Shown piece by piece: positions 21,338 to 32,689 of a stretch of DNA of 64,000 nt. The translations under genes and the position numbers were made by a program. The stretch is from Oscheius dolichura (Eukaryota > Nematoda > Chromadorea > Rhabditida > Rhabditidae), in assembly GCA_932521035.1 (NCBI GenBank), contig OW051494.1, positions 248,001-312,000 of the forward strand, in the 5' to 3' direction. Each line of letters starts with the position of its first letter. The first letter of the stretch is position 1. The notes below the pieces were generated by a model. It worked only from the letters and a program-made list of their open reading frames with translations, did no database searches and was not told where the DNA came from.

Positions 21338-22421
21338 TTATCGCTTTCCTGGAGATGCTCCACCTTCTTCTTCATCTTCCTGTAAATTTAGCTTTACTAG
21401 TGGCAGAAAACAGGAAGCGCTGATGGAAAAACAACTTACGGATAGTGCTGGCAGTTCTGTTCCTTCAAGATAAACATACTCCGGGTGTATTCTTAGTTCC
21501 GGTCGACGCTAAAGTGTTTGTTTTCTTTGTTGTTATAGGTATTTATTTACAAAAAGTGGATCTTCAGCGGGATCGCTACAATCCACCATTATATTTTCCT
21601 TTTGTTCTTCATCATAACCACGGATTGCATCTTTGCACTGCCAGTTATGCCGAATTTTTTGGTAACTTCTTCTTTTATCCAATATTTCACCTGGTGGAAC
21701 TCTTCTCCATTTGTAGCAACTGGCTGAAATCACGTTTTCTTTGTTTTTTTTTGTATAACTTACTGCAGAGGATAGCATGGCCGACGTACTCGCCTACATC
21801 AATTGCTCTTATTTTGATAATAAATTTCCGAAAACTTGCCTTACAAAGATAAAATAAGCTGAAAATCCTCGAAAATCTCATTTCTCACCTGCTTCTGATA
21901 TTCAATCCAACCAAAACGACAAATTCTTTGTCCCTCTTCAATATATTCGCGAGTTTCTTTACCAATTGGTCAACTTGAGCTCTAAAATATATGTTTTCTA
22001 TATCTAAAATGCAAAATTTACTTCAAATGCTGGATCCTTTCCTTATTATTGGAATTGACAATGTTTTCCTGGTCCTTTGTGGATAATTGAGCTCTTTGGA
22101 GTGACAGTTGGGCTAAAATAAAGCAGATAAACAGAAAAATATGGGAAATCCAGACCTAGGTCTAACTGAACTGTCTTCATCTCCTTTTTAATTGCCTCTA
22201 AAATAATTAATTTTACCCTTTACTCCCTCTTCTTCTTACCGTACTCTATCCAAATGTTCCCGGCCCCAGCATCCTTGGCGTTGTCGACGAACTCGGCAAA
22301 AGCCCCGAAGGGATACTCATACCTCGTACTGAAGCAGGTAAATTAAGAAAAATAGCTAGGGAAAGACGAACCTGGGACAACATACGAGCTCTCTAGGGAT
22401 GGAAGACTCCGGGAAGGCCAT
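21338..22421 (-). CDS. Miniature MORC-family protein lacking the ATPase core
   Basis: Nine exons join in phase: 22372-22421, 22240-22328, 22156-22197, 22022-22112, 21889-21981, 21764-21858, 21551-21723, 21440-21508 and 21338-21379. They give 247 residues, against roughly 600-1000 for normal MORC proteins. Residues 18-46 are the start of the GHKL ATPase with its N-box (EYPFGAFAEFVDNAKDAGAG). The next exon jumps directly to the charged coiled-coil that in MORCs lies near the end of the ATPase/S5 region. Then comes a CW zinc finger with all four cysteines (CTSCYKWRRVPP...NWQC...VDC). The chromatin-acting MORC family uses ATP-driven dimerisation, but the segments carrying the DDGxGM and glycine-rich motifs are absent, so ATP hydrolysis is not expected. 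The frame is open throughout, which argues against simple decay. The tail EDEEEGGASPGKR is acidic. Confidence 0.75.
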
Positions 22422-22763
22422 AACTGGTGTTGTAAATTCGAAAAAAAACGGGGGCTTTACTGTTTCGCAATAAATTTTGATGCTATCTATAAGTTCACAA
22501 AGGTCCTGGCACTCTTTTTCCCATGAAAAAGCAGAGAAAAGTGGAAAAGAAAGCGAAACCGGGCGGAAAATAGGGAGAAAATTAAAGCGACCTTTTCGCT
22601 TCTTTTTTAGGCTAAAAATGGGGAAAAATGATGAAAATAGAGAGATTTTAAAGTGATGTTGATCGGCTGCTTTTGAATTAGTGGGAACCGTATAATGGCA
22701 GGAGTTTTCCCATGGTTTACAGCTGATAAAGATGACGCGGCCCCGAGACGGGAGACAGCTGCC

Positions 22764-22806
22764 GCACCCGTAAAATCTCGGCAGCTCGGCGCGCTTTGAT
22801 TAGATA
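22764..22806 (+). promoter_or_regulatory. PSE copy with weak TATA-like sequence
   Basis: GCACCCGTAAAATCTCGGCA(G) at 22764-22784 is identical over 21 bases to the copy at 17803. TTGATTAGATAACC follows at a spacing like that of the TATA box at 17839. The element faces right. Confidence 0.5.
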
Positions 22807-22821
22807 ACCAAGAGAAGCGGG

Positions 22822-22950
22822 GTAGCCGCGTTGTTCCCATGTTCTATTCGGTCAGTCGCACTATAAAAGCGCTGTTCGTTTCCAAATGGGAGAAAGAAGG
22901 AAAGCCTCGAGAATTGACTGGTGGTCTCTGATCAATTAGAGATTTTCAAG
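22822..22950 (+). ncRNA. Candidate small RNA downstream of PSE copy
   Basis: The start is predicted 38 bases after the PSE (GGTAGCCGCG...). The first run of four T is near 22945. The RNA would be about 125 nt. No known snRNA was recognised and no Sm site is visible, which fits Pol III better than Pol II. The rest of 22951-23400 holds no supported gene. Confidence 0.3.
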
Positions 22951-23407
22951 AGTTGAGGCTGGACAATTTACTTTTCCATACTTTTTGGTCAAAACAGGGA
23001 TAAGATTCCTTCATTTTCCGATGAAAATGGACTAAAAATGAGGAAAACCAGGAGAAGACGGGTCACGTAAAGAGTAGCTGACATTCCCCGTCTAGTTTCT
23101 CACCCCCTTTCGGCGTTTTTCTATGCCCTACACTTTGTTGGCCAGGATCTCGCCGATGAATAATCTATTACAGTTCAAAAGACACCACCAGCGGGCGTAG
23201 AAAGTGTGTCACTAGAACTGGACTGATTTTTTGGCTGCCTGCCTTCATTTTTGAGGGAAATATGAGAAAATTGATAGGAATAAAGGAATAAGCAAGAAAA
23301 GAGGAGATAGCCCTGGGTAAAGACCATAATTCTTCAAAAAATAAGCACATTTTATAGGCAAATATCTTTAAAAATCTTTTATTCTGAATAAAGGTGAGAA
23401 TATGGAG

Positions 23408-24232
23408 GTAAAAGGCGATCGCCAGGATTACCGCTGGTCCTCGTCTCCTTGTCCTGCTCTATGAAAATTTTCTTGAAAAAGATAGCCAACATCAGGGAGA
23501 GAGATGTTATACTCGGTAAGGATGGGATAAACTGAAATAGAGAAAATAAAAAGGGATGGGAAGGTAACTAACCCTTAGCGGATCCACTTCCTTAGGGATT
23601 ACTGCTATCTATTATATCTATGAAAGAACAAAAATGAAGGCCGTCTCCACCAAGAGGAAGCTGTAGACCTTCTTGTTGAATACTATCCAAATAGGCAACG
23701 ATTTCTGGCTTTTCCCGGTCAACAAGCAAGAAGACGACTGCCATACGTTCGGCAGTTTGACATGGGCTAAACAAAAGGAAATGGCTGTAGGAAAGTCTGT
23801 ATTACCGCTTCTACACACCCGCATGTGCTGAGATTTCGAGTGCCCTACTTCTACGAACATTCTGCAAATTTTGCAGTTTCAAAAGGCCGGACCACAGGAG
23901 CCGGAATGGGAAAAGAAGCCTAAAACAGTATCCATTAGAATTAGAAAAGGTTGCAGAGAAACCTGGGCCACTGGCAATGAAGGAAAATGGGGCATTCCTC
24001 GTCCAGGATGAAATCCCAGCCTGATCCAGCTGGATGGAGACTTTGAAGAGGCGTTCCCCGGCTTCGGGAAACTCCTCCAGGCTTTTCCTGGCCATTTCCT
24101 CTCCTCCACTTCTCTTATGAGTAAATTGCTGATTATTTATGAATCAAGCTGTAAAAAGCGGCTCAAAAATGAAGGGAAATGCTACTCACCAGGGTAATTT
24201 ATGTCGTCTAGGCTCTTCCCACGGTATCTGAT
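23408..24232 (-). pseudogene. Argonaute-like fragment, array 1 unit 1
   Basis: The rightmost exon, 24190-24232, reads IRYRGKSLDDINYP, which resembles the end of a PAZ domain in PIWI/WAGO Argonautes. An exon starting near 24110 then encodes a segment with RLFKVSIQLDQAGISSW. Further left, 23592-23774 encodes MAVVFLLVDREKPEIVAYL, which could be part of a Mid domain, and a last exon near 23408-23515 encodes TEYNISLPDVGYLFQENF and stops. The exon order and frames could not be joined with confidence. It may be a short diverged gene or a relic. Confidence 0.35.
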
Positions 24233-24439
24233 CTAAATTTGGGTATAAAATACAGAGAAATGGACATAGAATTGAAGGTAAGGTGGGAATTAACCCGGGA
24301 ACACATAAAAATAAAGAGGATACTTCAAATAATTTTATTATAGGGGTGGATGAATAAGAAACTGAGTCGAACCGGGAATCAGAAGATGGAGGAGAGAGCC
24401 GGGACCAGAAAAATGGAAAGGAGAGCTGGGGAGGAGGAG

Positions 24440-24915
24440 GAAAAGCAGTCCTCTGGTATTCTTCTTGTGCCGATGATTGATTTGATTGTTGTCTCGTCAT
24501 TCCTCTCTTCTTCCTCATGGGAAAATCCTTCGCATTTCGAATGTCCACATCGTATTGGAATAGATAGATGATATCAGGATAAATCAGGGTGAAGTAGTTG
24601 ACCTCTACCAGAAAAGCCCAGTCCTGCTCTTCGTCAGTTGGCTGAGTGCGACTGACGAAGTACTAAACATCATTATTTCTACTAAAAATGAATGCTACTC
24701 ACAAAAAGGCTACTCCCCTTGTACAGAAGAACGAGCGGGACATGCTACAATCATTTGAGACTTTTCCCGGTCCAATTGTCTCTCCTCCACCTCTTTTATG
24801 AGTAGAAATGCTGATTATTTATGAATCAAGCTGGAAAAAATAGGCTGAAAATGTAGGGAAATGATACTCACCAGGATAATTTATGTCGTCTAGGCTCTTC
24901 CCAAGGTATCTGATC
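24440..24915 (-). pseudogene. Argonaute N-domain fragment with internal deletion, array 1 unit 2
   Basis: Compared with unit 3, the exon at 24441-24665 keeps YFVSR..., VEVNYFTLIYPDIIYLFQYDVDI and the DFPMRKKRG stretch, but then loses about 120 bases that encode the second half of the N domain. It reads on in another frame into the next unit's spacer. The upstream exon has an in-frame TAG where unit 3 is open. Both lesions point to a broken copy. Confidence 0.5.
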
Positions 24916-25064
24916 TAAATTTGGGTATAAAATACAGAGAAATGGACACAGAATCAAGGTAAAGTGGGAATTAACCCGGGAAGGCACAAATATAAGGAGG
25001 ATACTTTAAATATCTTTATGACAGAGGTAGATGAACGGAAAATTAGCTGTATCGGAAATTAGAG

Positions 25065-25530
25065 TCAGCCTTTACATATTCTTCTTGTGCCGATGATTAA
25101 TTTGATGATTGCCTCGTCGTTCATCTTGAATTTCTGCGTCGACCAGAGGATTCTTCTTCCATTGTATGCCAGTAACTTGTGCGAAGGGAAGATGGCAGTT
25201 CCATTGCTAAAGAAGCAATCTTTTATAAAAAATAATCGGCAAATATTACCTCTTCTCATGGGCAGATCGTTCTGATTTTGAATGTCGACCTCGTATTGGA
25301 ATAAATAGATAATATCTTGTTCATCTACGGCAAAATAGTTGACCTCTACTAGAAAAGCTCGGTCTTTCTCTTCCCCTGTTGGCTGAGGACGACTGACGAA
25401 GTACTAAACATCATTATTTCGACTGAAAAGGGATGCTACTCACAAAATGTTCCTGCCATTGTATAGAAGAAACAGTGGAACTTGCCGGTATTATTTGAGA
25501 CTTTTCCCGGTCCAATTGTCTCTCCTCCAT
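25065..25530 (-). CDS. Short protein resembling an Argonaute N-terminal domain, array 1 unit 3
   Basis: The most intact unit. Exons 25444-25530 and 25065-25403 join in phase into 141 residues. The second exon reads VEVNYFAVDEQDIIYLFQYEVDI, then CRLFFIKDCFF and LLAYNGRRILWSTQKF. This is the N-domain pattern of Argonautes, where an N-x-F strand is followed by a Y-x-V-D-I strand and later by (A/V)YDGRxxLYT. It stops before any PAZ, Mid or PIWI domain, so it cannot bind guide RNA or cleave in the usual way. An untranslated first exon (about 25612-25654) begins at TTTAG. Function is unknown; a dominant-negative or adaptor role is only a possibility. The resemblance was judged by eye. Confidence 0.5.
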
Positions 25531-26329
25531 CTCTTTTATGAGTAAAAATGCTGATTATTTATGAATCCAGCTGAAAGAGATGGCTCAAAAATAAAGGGAA
25601 ATGCTACTCACCAGGGCAATTTATGTAGTTAGGCTCCTTCCCAATGTATCTGATCTAAATTTGAGTATAAAATATAGAGAAATGGACATGAAATCAAGGT
25701 AAGATGGGAATTAACCCGGGAAAACATAAATTGAAGAGGAGGATACTTCAAATAATTTTTATTAATGGGCTGGGTCGGTGTATCAATCAATTATGGGAAG
25801 GTGAAGGTCTTCTTTCCTTGCAAACTACGGGGAGTTCTAAAATTTCCGTCTATTTAACCAAAAAATGGGGAAAATATCTTTCAAAACGATCTCCAGTTTC
25901 TTCCTTTGGCCGAGAGAGACGGGCTTCGGCCTTTCCTTATTCATAAGGTCATTCCGCTCTGACTGTAGCCTCTCTTGTAGAAGGCTGAGTGGGATGTTTC
26001 CATAACCAGATGAAGCCCAGCTTGGAGAATGCCCCTAATTTCAACATGAAGGACCGCTCAGACGGGGTAAACGTACTCATACAAACAAGTCAGTCTTGCT
26101 GTGAGTACAGCGTCCAGAATTGATGCCAGGCTCATCTGATCCACGATATTCTCGGGCCTTGCCTTCATTTCTACCAATTTGATGCAATGATAAATCCATT
26201 TCTGGACCTGGAATCAGAAAATTAGAGCCGAAATTGATCTACCCTCTATTAAAGCTCTATGGTGTTTGTCTGTCTGTCTGTCCGATGGGAAAGTGTCCGA
26301 CGGTAAAGGGATTACTAATTTTTTAATCC

Positions 26330-26512
26330 CGAGGGCCGCCGTAGGCGGTCGTCGGCAGAAGAGCGGAAAGGTCGCCACAGGTCGAAACGGATAACTTTGA
26401 TGGACAGACGACAGCCGTAGGCTGCCGAAGGCCCGCTGGTTTTTTAAAGGAAGCCCGAGGGGCCCCTTGATTTTGCCTGATTGCGCACAGTGGTCCCGCA
26501 GTGACTGTGCGC
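26330..26512. repeat. Cluster of short perfect hairpins in GC-rich insert
   Basis: Within array 1, between units 3 and 4. Visible hairpins: GCCGCC-gta-GGCGG, AGCC-gta-GGCT, and GCGCACAGT (26483) paired with ACTGTGCGC (26504). A short TGTC run (26265-26280) precedes them. The composition differs from the surrounding AT-rich DNA, suggesting an inserted element. Confidence 0.5.
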
Positions 26513-26879
26513 ACCCTTTCTGTTTTGCGACATTACTTTTCACAGAAAAGGGAAAATGGGCTGAAACCTAGTTCATTCCATTCAGTTTTTTACGCTGATT
26601 CTGATGATGTTCTTTGTCCCGTAGCGGAGACGCGCCGCCAAATTTGGATCCATGGAAAATATCCTTTGGAAATGTACTATGTTCTCATTGGAGTCTCCTA
26701 TTTACCTGAACACTGCAGGGATCATGCAGAAAAGAGTATATGGTGTGATTCGGTCGGTGGCAGATCACTAGTACTCAATGTCTGGATCTACCTCTAGATT
26801 TGTTTGTAGTTGAGGGTCGGATCAGTCCTGGAAATGAGTTCCTTCCTATAAAAATTGAGCCTTTCTTACCGTATTTCAG

Positions 26880-27780
26880 CTCGACGGCCAATCTTCTGGA
26901 TGAAAACATCGCTGGGGCTTCTCCCGGCCCATTTCCTCTTCTCCACCTCTTTTATGAGTAAAATGCTGATTATTTATGAATCCAGCTGTAAGAAGCGGCT
27001 CAAAAATGAAGAGAAATGCTACTCACCAGGGTAATTTATGTCGTCTAGGCTCTTCCCACGGTATCTGATCTAAATTTGGGTATAAAATACAGAGAAATGA
27101 ACATAGAATTGAAGGTAAGGTGGGAATTAACCGGGAAAACATAAATGGAACAAGAAGTAACTTCAAATTCATTACTGAAATCATTTGATCCTGTTGATCT
27201 TGCTCCCGAATTCATCCATTTCATTTGACCACGACCACTATGTGCCCTTCCATCTAAACAGAGCCAATTAATCGGTTAAAAGGGGAGAAAAGTCTTACCT
27301 GTTCAGGGGTGTGGATGCTACTCTTTCAATCCTCACATCGGTGAAGTTGGAAAGGTTAATACTCTCCCATAGCGACATAGGCGCTACCTTCCGAAGACTG
27401 AAAATACTGGATTTAGAGAGCGCAATCTCCCACAAGGCCCCCTTTCCTACTTTTCCCCTCGAAGTAACTTCTCCTGTCTCAAAAATCCCTATTTCCCCCA
27501 TAAACCCCTATTAAAACTCACCATGACTGAGAAAGATATGAGGAAAGAACATTTCCATTATATTGGCATAGCATCCAAATTTAACCAACGTCCCCAAACA
27601 TGTATAGCGCGTCTTGGACACCAGTCAAACCAACCATCGCCCTCTGGTGTTGCGGTAATCTTGAAGACTTCGGTTTCCTGAAAGAGGCAGAGTAATTTAA
27701 AGAGAAAGGAGAGGAACTTCCTACCTTATCTACTGCTCTCGTAGATGTCGCCAGTTCCCATTTCTGGGCGAGTTTCAATT
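26880..27780 (-). pseudogene. Array 1 unit 4, partial coding fragments
   Basis: Fragments that look coding: ELKLAQKWELATSTRAVDK (27720-27780), ETEVFKITATPEGDGWFDWC (about 27610-27680), VAPMSLWESINLSNFTDVRI (27300-27400), and a last exon near 27180-27260. They lie between conserved blocks 4 and 5 and may form one diverged Argonaute-like gene, but the phases were not resolved. Confidence 0.3.
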
Positions 27781-28099
27781 CTCTGGAAACAATTTTCGTC
27801 GATTATTTATGAATCGCCAGGGTCAAAACACTCCAGACGGTTTATTTCCTCCTCCATCTCTTTTATGAGTAAAACGCTGATTATTTATGAATCCAGCTGG
27901 AAGAATTGGCTCAAAAATGAAGGGAAACGCTACTCACCAAGGTAATTTATATGTCGTCTAGGCTCTTCCCAAGGTATCTGATCTAAATTTGAGTATAAAA
28001 TATAGAGAAATGGACACAGAAACAAGGTAAGGTGGGAGTTAACCCGGAAAAACATAAATTGAAAAGAAGGGAATACTTTAAAATTCTTTATTAGACCGG

Positions 28100-28880
28100 T
28101 TTCATTGTTTTTGGAGGGAGTGGGAAGATTTTCTTGTTCTGTCGATGGTTCTTCCTCTATCACGTTCAGTGGAATCTCTGAATTTTATAAAAATAGAATA
28201 AGGACGGTTCTCACCGGAGAAGCTCACTCCGCTCTCCACATGGTGAGTAGAAGCCATCCGGCTATTAATTCGACCAGAAATTTGGTCCCGCCCGATTCAA
28301 CTCTTCTCCATGAGCATTGCCTCTTTCTCCATATTTATGAGGACACTCATAATGAGGTGGTTCTAAATATTTTTTTAATATAAAAATAAATTGGAAAAAT
28401 TTACCGAAAAGTCGACGGCAATAGAGAATGATGGACAATTCGAGCGGCAACCATTTCAGTACTTATCCACATTAATTTTTATCTAGCAAGACTGAAAGAA
28501 CCTTATCCGTTATAAAAAAAATGCCTTTACTTACTCTAATTTCCACCACAAGGACGTCAGAGAAGCTGTTGGTTTTGAACAGCAAGTAAGAGTCTCTGTA
28601 GATCATGATGGTCTGAAAATGGATTGACTTTTATTGATTATTTGGAAAGGAACCAACCCAATTGCCTTCTTCGTCCTCAGAGCTTCACTTTTTAATTTAT
28701 TCTGTCCTCCTCAGCAATGATGAGTTGACCCTGTACAGTGTATCCCGGAGAGAGGGTTTTGAACAGAATGAGGCCTTATTAGTGGATTTCTCGCCTGAAA
28801 AAGGTCAATATGGGAAGAGTAAGAGGGATATTTGGGTATGAGAACTCTAGAAAAGGTCGCGCTGCTTAAAAATAATTGAA
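28100..28880 (-). pseudogene. Array 1 terminal unit, partial
   Basis: Contains a fragment near 28745-28795 (GEKSTNKASF) that parallels GGKSANKATF in array 2 at 30880-30920, tying the two arrays together. No complete reading frame could be assembled. Confidence 0.3.
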
Positions 28881-29516
28881 AAAGTCTAAATTCTAGATCA
28901 AAATAGCTACAGTATGTCCCTGGGCACGGTGAACAGCATTTCAATTGGATTGGGCCCGATTTTTGAAATTTTTTCTTTTCCAGACTTTATTTTTGGGAGT
29001 ACGCCGCCATGACAAGAGTGAGCTCCATAAAAATGTTCATAATTAAAGAATTGCCGGTTCAAAATAGCTACAGTATGCCCATTTCCCCGCGAAAAACAGC
29101 GCTTCAACTGATTTTCTATGGTTCTTTAAAGTTTACTCACCAAAATGAAGATGACCGGCACATTTTTGCTGTTTAGAATAAGAAGTTCATCTATGGAGCT
29201 CCTGTAGGATGTATGAAAAGAACCCAGACCTAAAATGTGGTAAGAAATGACAGTACACGAAAAGGGAAGAGAGATATTGAACTGGGTATGAGCCAGTAAA
29301 CAGGAAGCGGGGAAAGGGGGATAAAAATCCTTTTTTACTAGGTTGCGTCAAAAGTAATGTCGCCGAGTCTTTTTCTCCGCTCTCCGTTGATTACTTTCAA
29401 AACTCGAAACTCGGCCAATTGGGGGTTACCGGAATTCCATGCTAAAACCGAATCAACTGGATACAAATCAAAAAACTAGAAACCACGAAATTAGTTGCAT
29501 TCCACTGGATTGGTTC

Positions 29517-29915
29517 CTAAAAGGTAAATGTATTCAGAGTAGATTTGTTGGATAACCTGGGCTGGGTGAATCGGAATGGGGGCCAAGAGTTGTACCAACG
29601 GATTCTACAGATAACAGTTACTGTAAATTTATGAAAGGCTACCTGGTTATGATTAGGCAGCAATTGAGGGGGCTGAGCATGAAGCTGAACTGGCTGGGCA
29701 GGATACTGACGGGGCTGGGGCTGAATGAGGTGGCCGTTCTGCGTTATTAAAGGGTACCTGGTTGGTAACAACATTAACTTGAGCTGGCCATTGACGGAAA
29801 AGAATATTCTACAGTATTATGTGTAAAATAAAGGTATTAAGGGGTACCTGATTAGACATAGCAAGAGGCTGTACGGGCTGAGCAGGATACTTGGTGAAGA
29901 TAGTTGGTGGTCTGA
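29517..29915 (-). CDS. Pro/Gln-rich exons in array 2
   Basis: Two exons encode PPTIFTKYPAQPVQPLAMSNQ-type and RYPLITQNGHLIQPQPRQYP-type sequence. Proline/glutamine-rich tails are common at Argonaute N-termini, which fits the array context, but there is no conserved domain here. The start and downstream joins are unknown. Confidence 0.3.
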
Positions 29916-30544
29916 AAAAAAACTCAGGGCTATTTTTCAGAGCTGGTATATTAGTGGAATAATTTTAAAAATGCAGAAGAAACTTTTCGAAAAAGTGAAT
30001 TGCGAAGATTTCTCTTCAGCGCTGCGTTTTCAGCCTTAGGCGTCTATTGTCTAAAGTGCGGCCACCCCTCTGTCCAATCCATGTTCAAAAAATTCATAAA
30101 GCTACATTAAATTGGGGCTGATCCTTTACGGTTGAACTTATCCCGAGGAAAGCCACATATCAAAAAACCAGGTTTTCAAAGTATAAATTTAAAAGTTTTT
30201 TTTTAAATTGTGGCTTGCTGAAATATCCTTCCACCTGGCCAATTCTTTCTCCATTATGCATATCACGGCGAAATCCATACAAATATGAAAAAAGGGAGGA
30301 TTTGGAACGGAAATTAAGAATGCGTTCCATCGTCGTGGCCCTCTTTTTCGTCCTAGAAAATCCCCAATAACGCCTACAAGCATAATATCTACACCAAAAG
30401 AGAGAACACAAGAAATACTAGCTCGGCCATTTGTTGAACATTTTCGGAAATTTAAAATTCAAAATGGAGAGACGGAAAAGCTGATAGGCTGGGGGCCGCG
30501 TTTGTGACGCGGCGAAGCCCTCTTGTAATACAATATAAATAGGA

Positions 30545-30960
30545 AAGGTTACCATGCAACCAGGTTCGTAGCCGGAGTCGTCTGAGTCAGACTCCAAATC
30601 ACTATTCTCCCGTACTGTTAATAGTTAACAACCAATCCGTCATATTCATAACAATTGTCATGTCGTGATGGTTAAGCAAGCTGGAAAAGAAGGTTCTTAT
30701 TTTTCAAACTAGGCTCTACTTACCAGTTTATCGTCCCTCTGTATGTAGTATGTAATCAGAGGTTAGCCAGTCGGCTATGAAGCTCCTGTCGCCTAAAAGG
30801 TTCCCATGAAGAAAAAAAGGGGAGAAAACTATACTTACCAGGGGGGATCATATGACGGATTGGTTGTTGATTATTTGAAGATAGAGCGTTGAGGAAGAAT
30901 GTAGCCTTATTTGCCGACTTCCCACCTTGAGATGGTACCAATTGGAGAAGTAGGCCTGAA
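30545..30960 (-). CDS. Fragment with acidic exon and GGKSANKATF segment
   Basis: The exon at about 30850-30960 encodes VPSQGGKSANKATFFLNAL and joins in phase to one at about 30735-30790 encoding GDRSFIADWLTSDYILHTEG, followed by a stop. Another exon, 30555-30618, encodes ENSDLESDSDDSGYEPG. It is homologous to fragments near 28750. The family is uncertain; a diverged Argonaute N-terminus is possible. Confidence 0.35.
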
Positions 30961-32689
30961 AAAAGGATTTCTGAACTCTAAAAACTCTGTAAAAGGAGGT
31001 GAGCTCATAAATGCTCTAAATTCAAGGATTTGCAATTCAAAATAGCTACAGTATGCCCATTTCCCCGCGAAAATCAGCGCTTCAATCCATTTTCTACTGT
31101 TTTTTGAGGTTTACTCACCAGAAATTAAAGAAGTGAGGCAGATTGTTCCTATTTTAGAAGAAGAAGTTCATCTATGGAGCTCCTTAGGATTTATGACTAA
31201 TACCCAGGCCTAAAATATTGTTAGAAATGACAGTTCAAGAAAAGGGAACTAGAGATATTGAACTGGGTATGAGCCAGTAAACAGGAAGAAAGGAGAAAGG
31301 CGTAGGAATCCGTTTTATTTCAATTAATCCTTCTTTTTCCCGTCGAAATTCTTGGAGACTTTATCTTCAAGCACAATACAAGTAATACTGGGGTTGGAGA
31401 GGACAGCCAATACCTTCCTGTAAACAAGCATCGAGTAAAGTGAAGAATACAAATAGCTTACCTGTTTCGCGGTTGCGATCATGGCAAAGATCATGGCTAG
31501 TCCAATTGTTGAGTTCGTTCATGACAGAGTATGCCCTTCCGAAATCGGAAGAAACTCCTCTCTCCATCCTGAGGAAGTTGGAAGGGGAGGAAGCCTCTGA
31601 CGCATGTCGTACTGGCGAGAATGTCAGCCACAACCATTGGAATACCCGGGCCCCCGGTTTATCCAGATATTATCTGAAAATGAGCTGTTTTTGATTACTT
31701 TTTTGGCTCCTTACCGCAGTCACTGCAAGAAGTTCCAATTGGTTGGGTTGTGGTTCTCGCCGAGATCACATGCTGTAACGGTTCGTAGGACATGTTCCCC
31801 CCGGGCGATAGTTGACATGTTCTATCTCCAATACCTGGAACAGGCCTTCTTACTTCTCCCATCCGGGAACTCACTGCTAGGAGTAGCTGAACTGTACAGT
31901 CGAATTCACACAGCTCTGTCTGGATCCCATCGAGGCTGTCCCATTGCTAGCTGGTGCTTGTCCGGGTTGTTTTGACTTTAGCCACGCGTGGCATCCTAGA
32001 AAAGCGAAAATAGTAATTAAAATCCAGGGATTCTGGTTCACAACGGCTACAGTATGCCGAGGTAGCGGTGAACAGCGTTTCAACAGACTTTGCGGCGATT
32101 TTTGAAGATCTTTGAACCGGTTTTTTGGCTATATAACCGTAAAATGGGCTTCTTATGTAAAGAGTCTTGAAAATTCAACAATTTCCCATTCAAAATAGTT
32201 ACAGTATGCCCATTTCCCCGCGAAAAACAGCGCTTCAACTGATTTTCTATTGATTTTTGAAGTTTACTCACCTAATTGAAGAGAAGAGGCACATTTTTTC
32301 TATTTTAGAAGAAGAAGTTCATCTATGGAGCTCCTGTAGGCTTTATGACTAGTACCCAGGCCTAAAATATTGTTAGAAATGACAGTTCAAGAAAAGGGAA
32401 CTAGAGATATCATTGGATTGAGCCCAGAGTATTGGGAAACAAAGGGAAGGGGATACAAATATCCTTTATTTTTCTGTAAATTGTTTAAAGACGGGTGAAC
32501 AGTGATAAATTGTTCTATAAATCCATGATGAATAAAGTTAATGGCGAGTCCTCTACCATCCTAGTCCTAAAACAAGAACAATATTGAAGGTACAGATAGA
32601 AAATTACCTGATCATTATTTTCCCACAGCGACGAGTTTTATATACTGGAGGCCGACGATCTTCACCAATGCGTTGATTTATTGGTTCTC

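Larger units (their letters stand above)
24097..28095 (-). repeat. Array 1: five copies of a ~230 bp conserved block
   Basis: Copies begin near 24097, 24779, 25508, 26925 and 27840. Each contains, on the minus strand, a polyadenylation-like AATAAA region, about 100 bases of spacer, the TTTAG acceptor with the short IRYRGK-type exon, and the GTGAGT donor. The copies share long identical stretches, so duplication is fairly recent. The short gap between poly(A) signal and next acceptor is the spacing seen inside nematode operons. The DNA between copies is more variable. Confidence 0.85.

Noticed and set aside
21100..21375. 91-codon coiled-coil plus membrane-segment frame
   Set aside because: Its start overlaps the last MORC exon in another frame; the MORC phase chain gives the better explanation of 21338-21379. 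Kept only as a remark.
25217..25247. A 30-base intron in the Argonaute-like unit 3
   Set aside because: The frame reads straight through it and adds CRLFF residues that fit the N domain, so no intron is needed.
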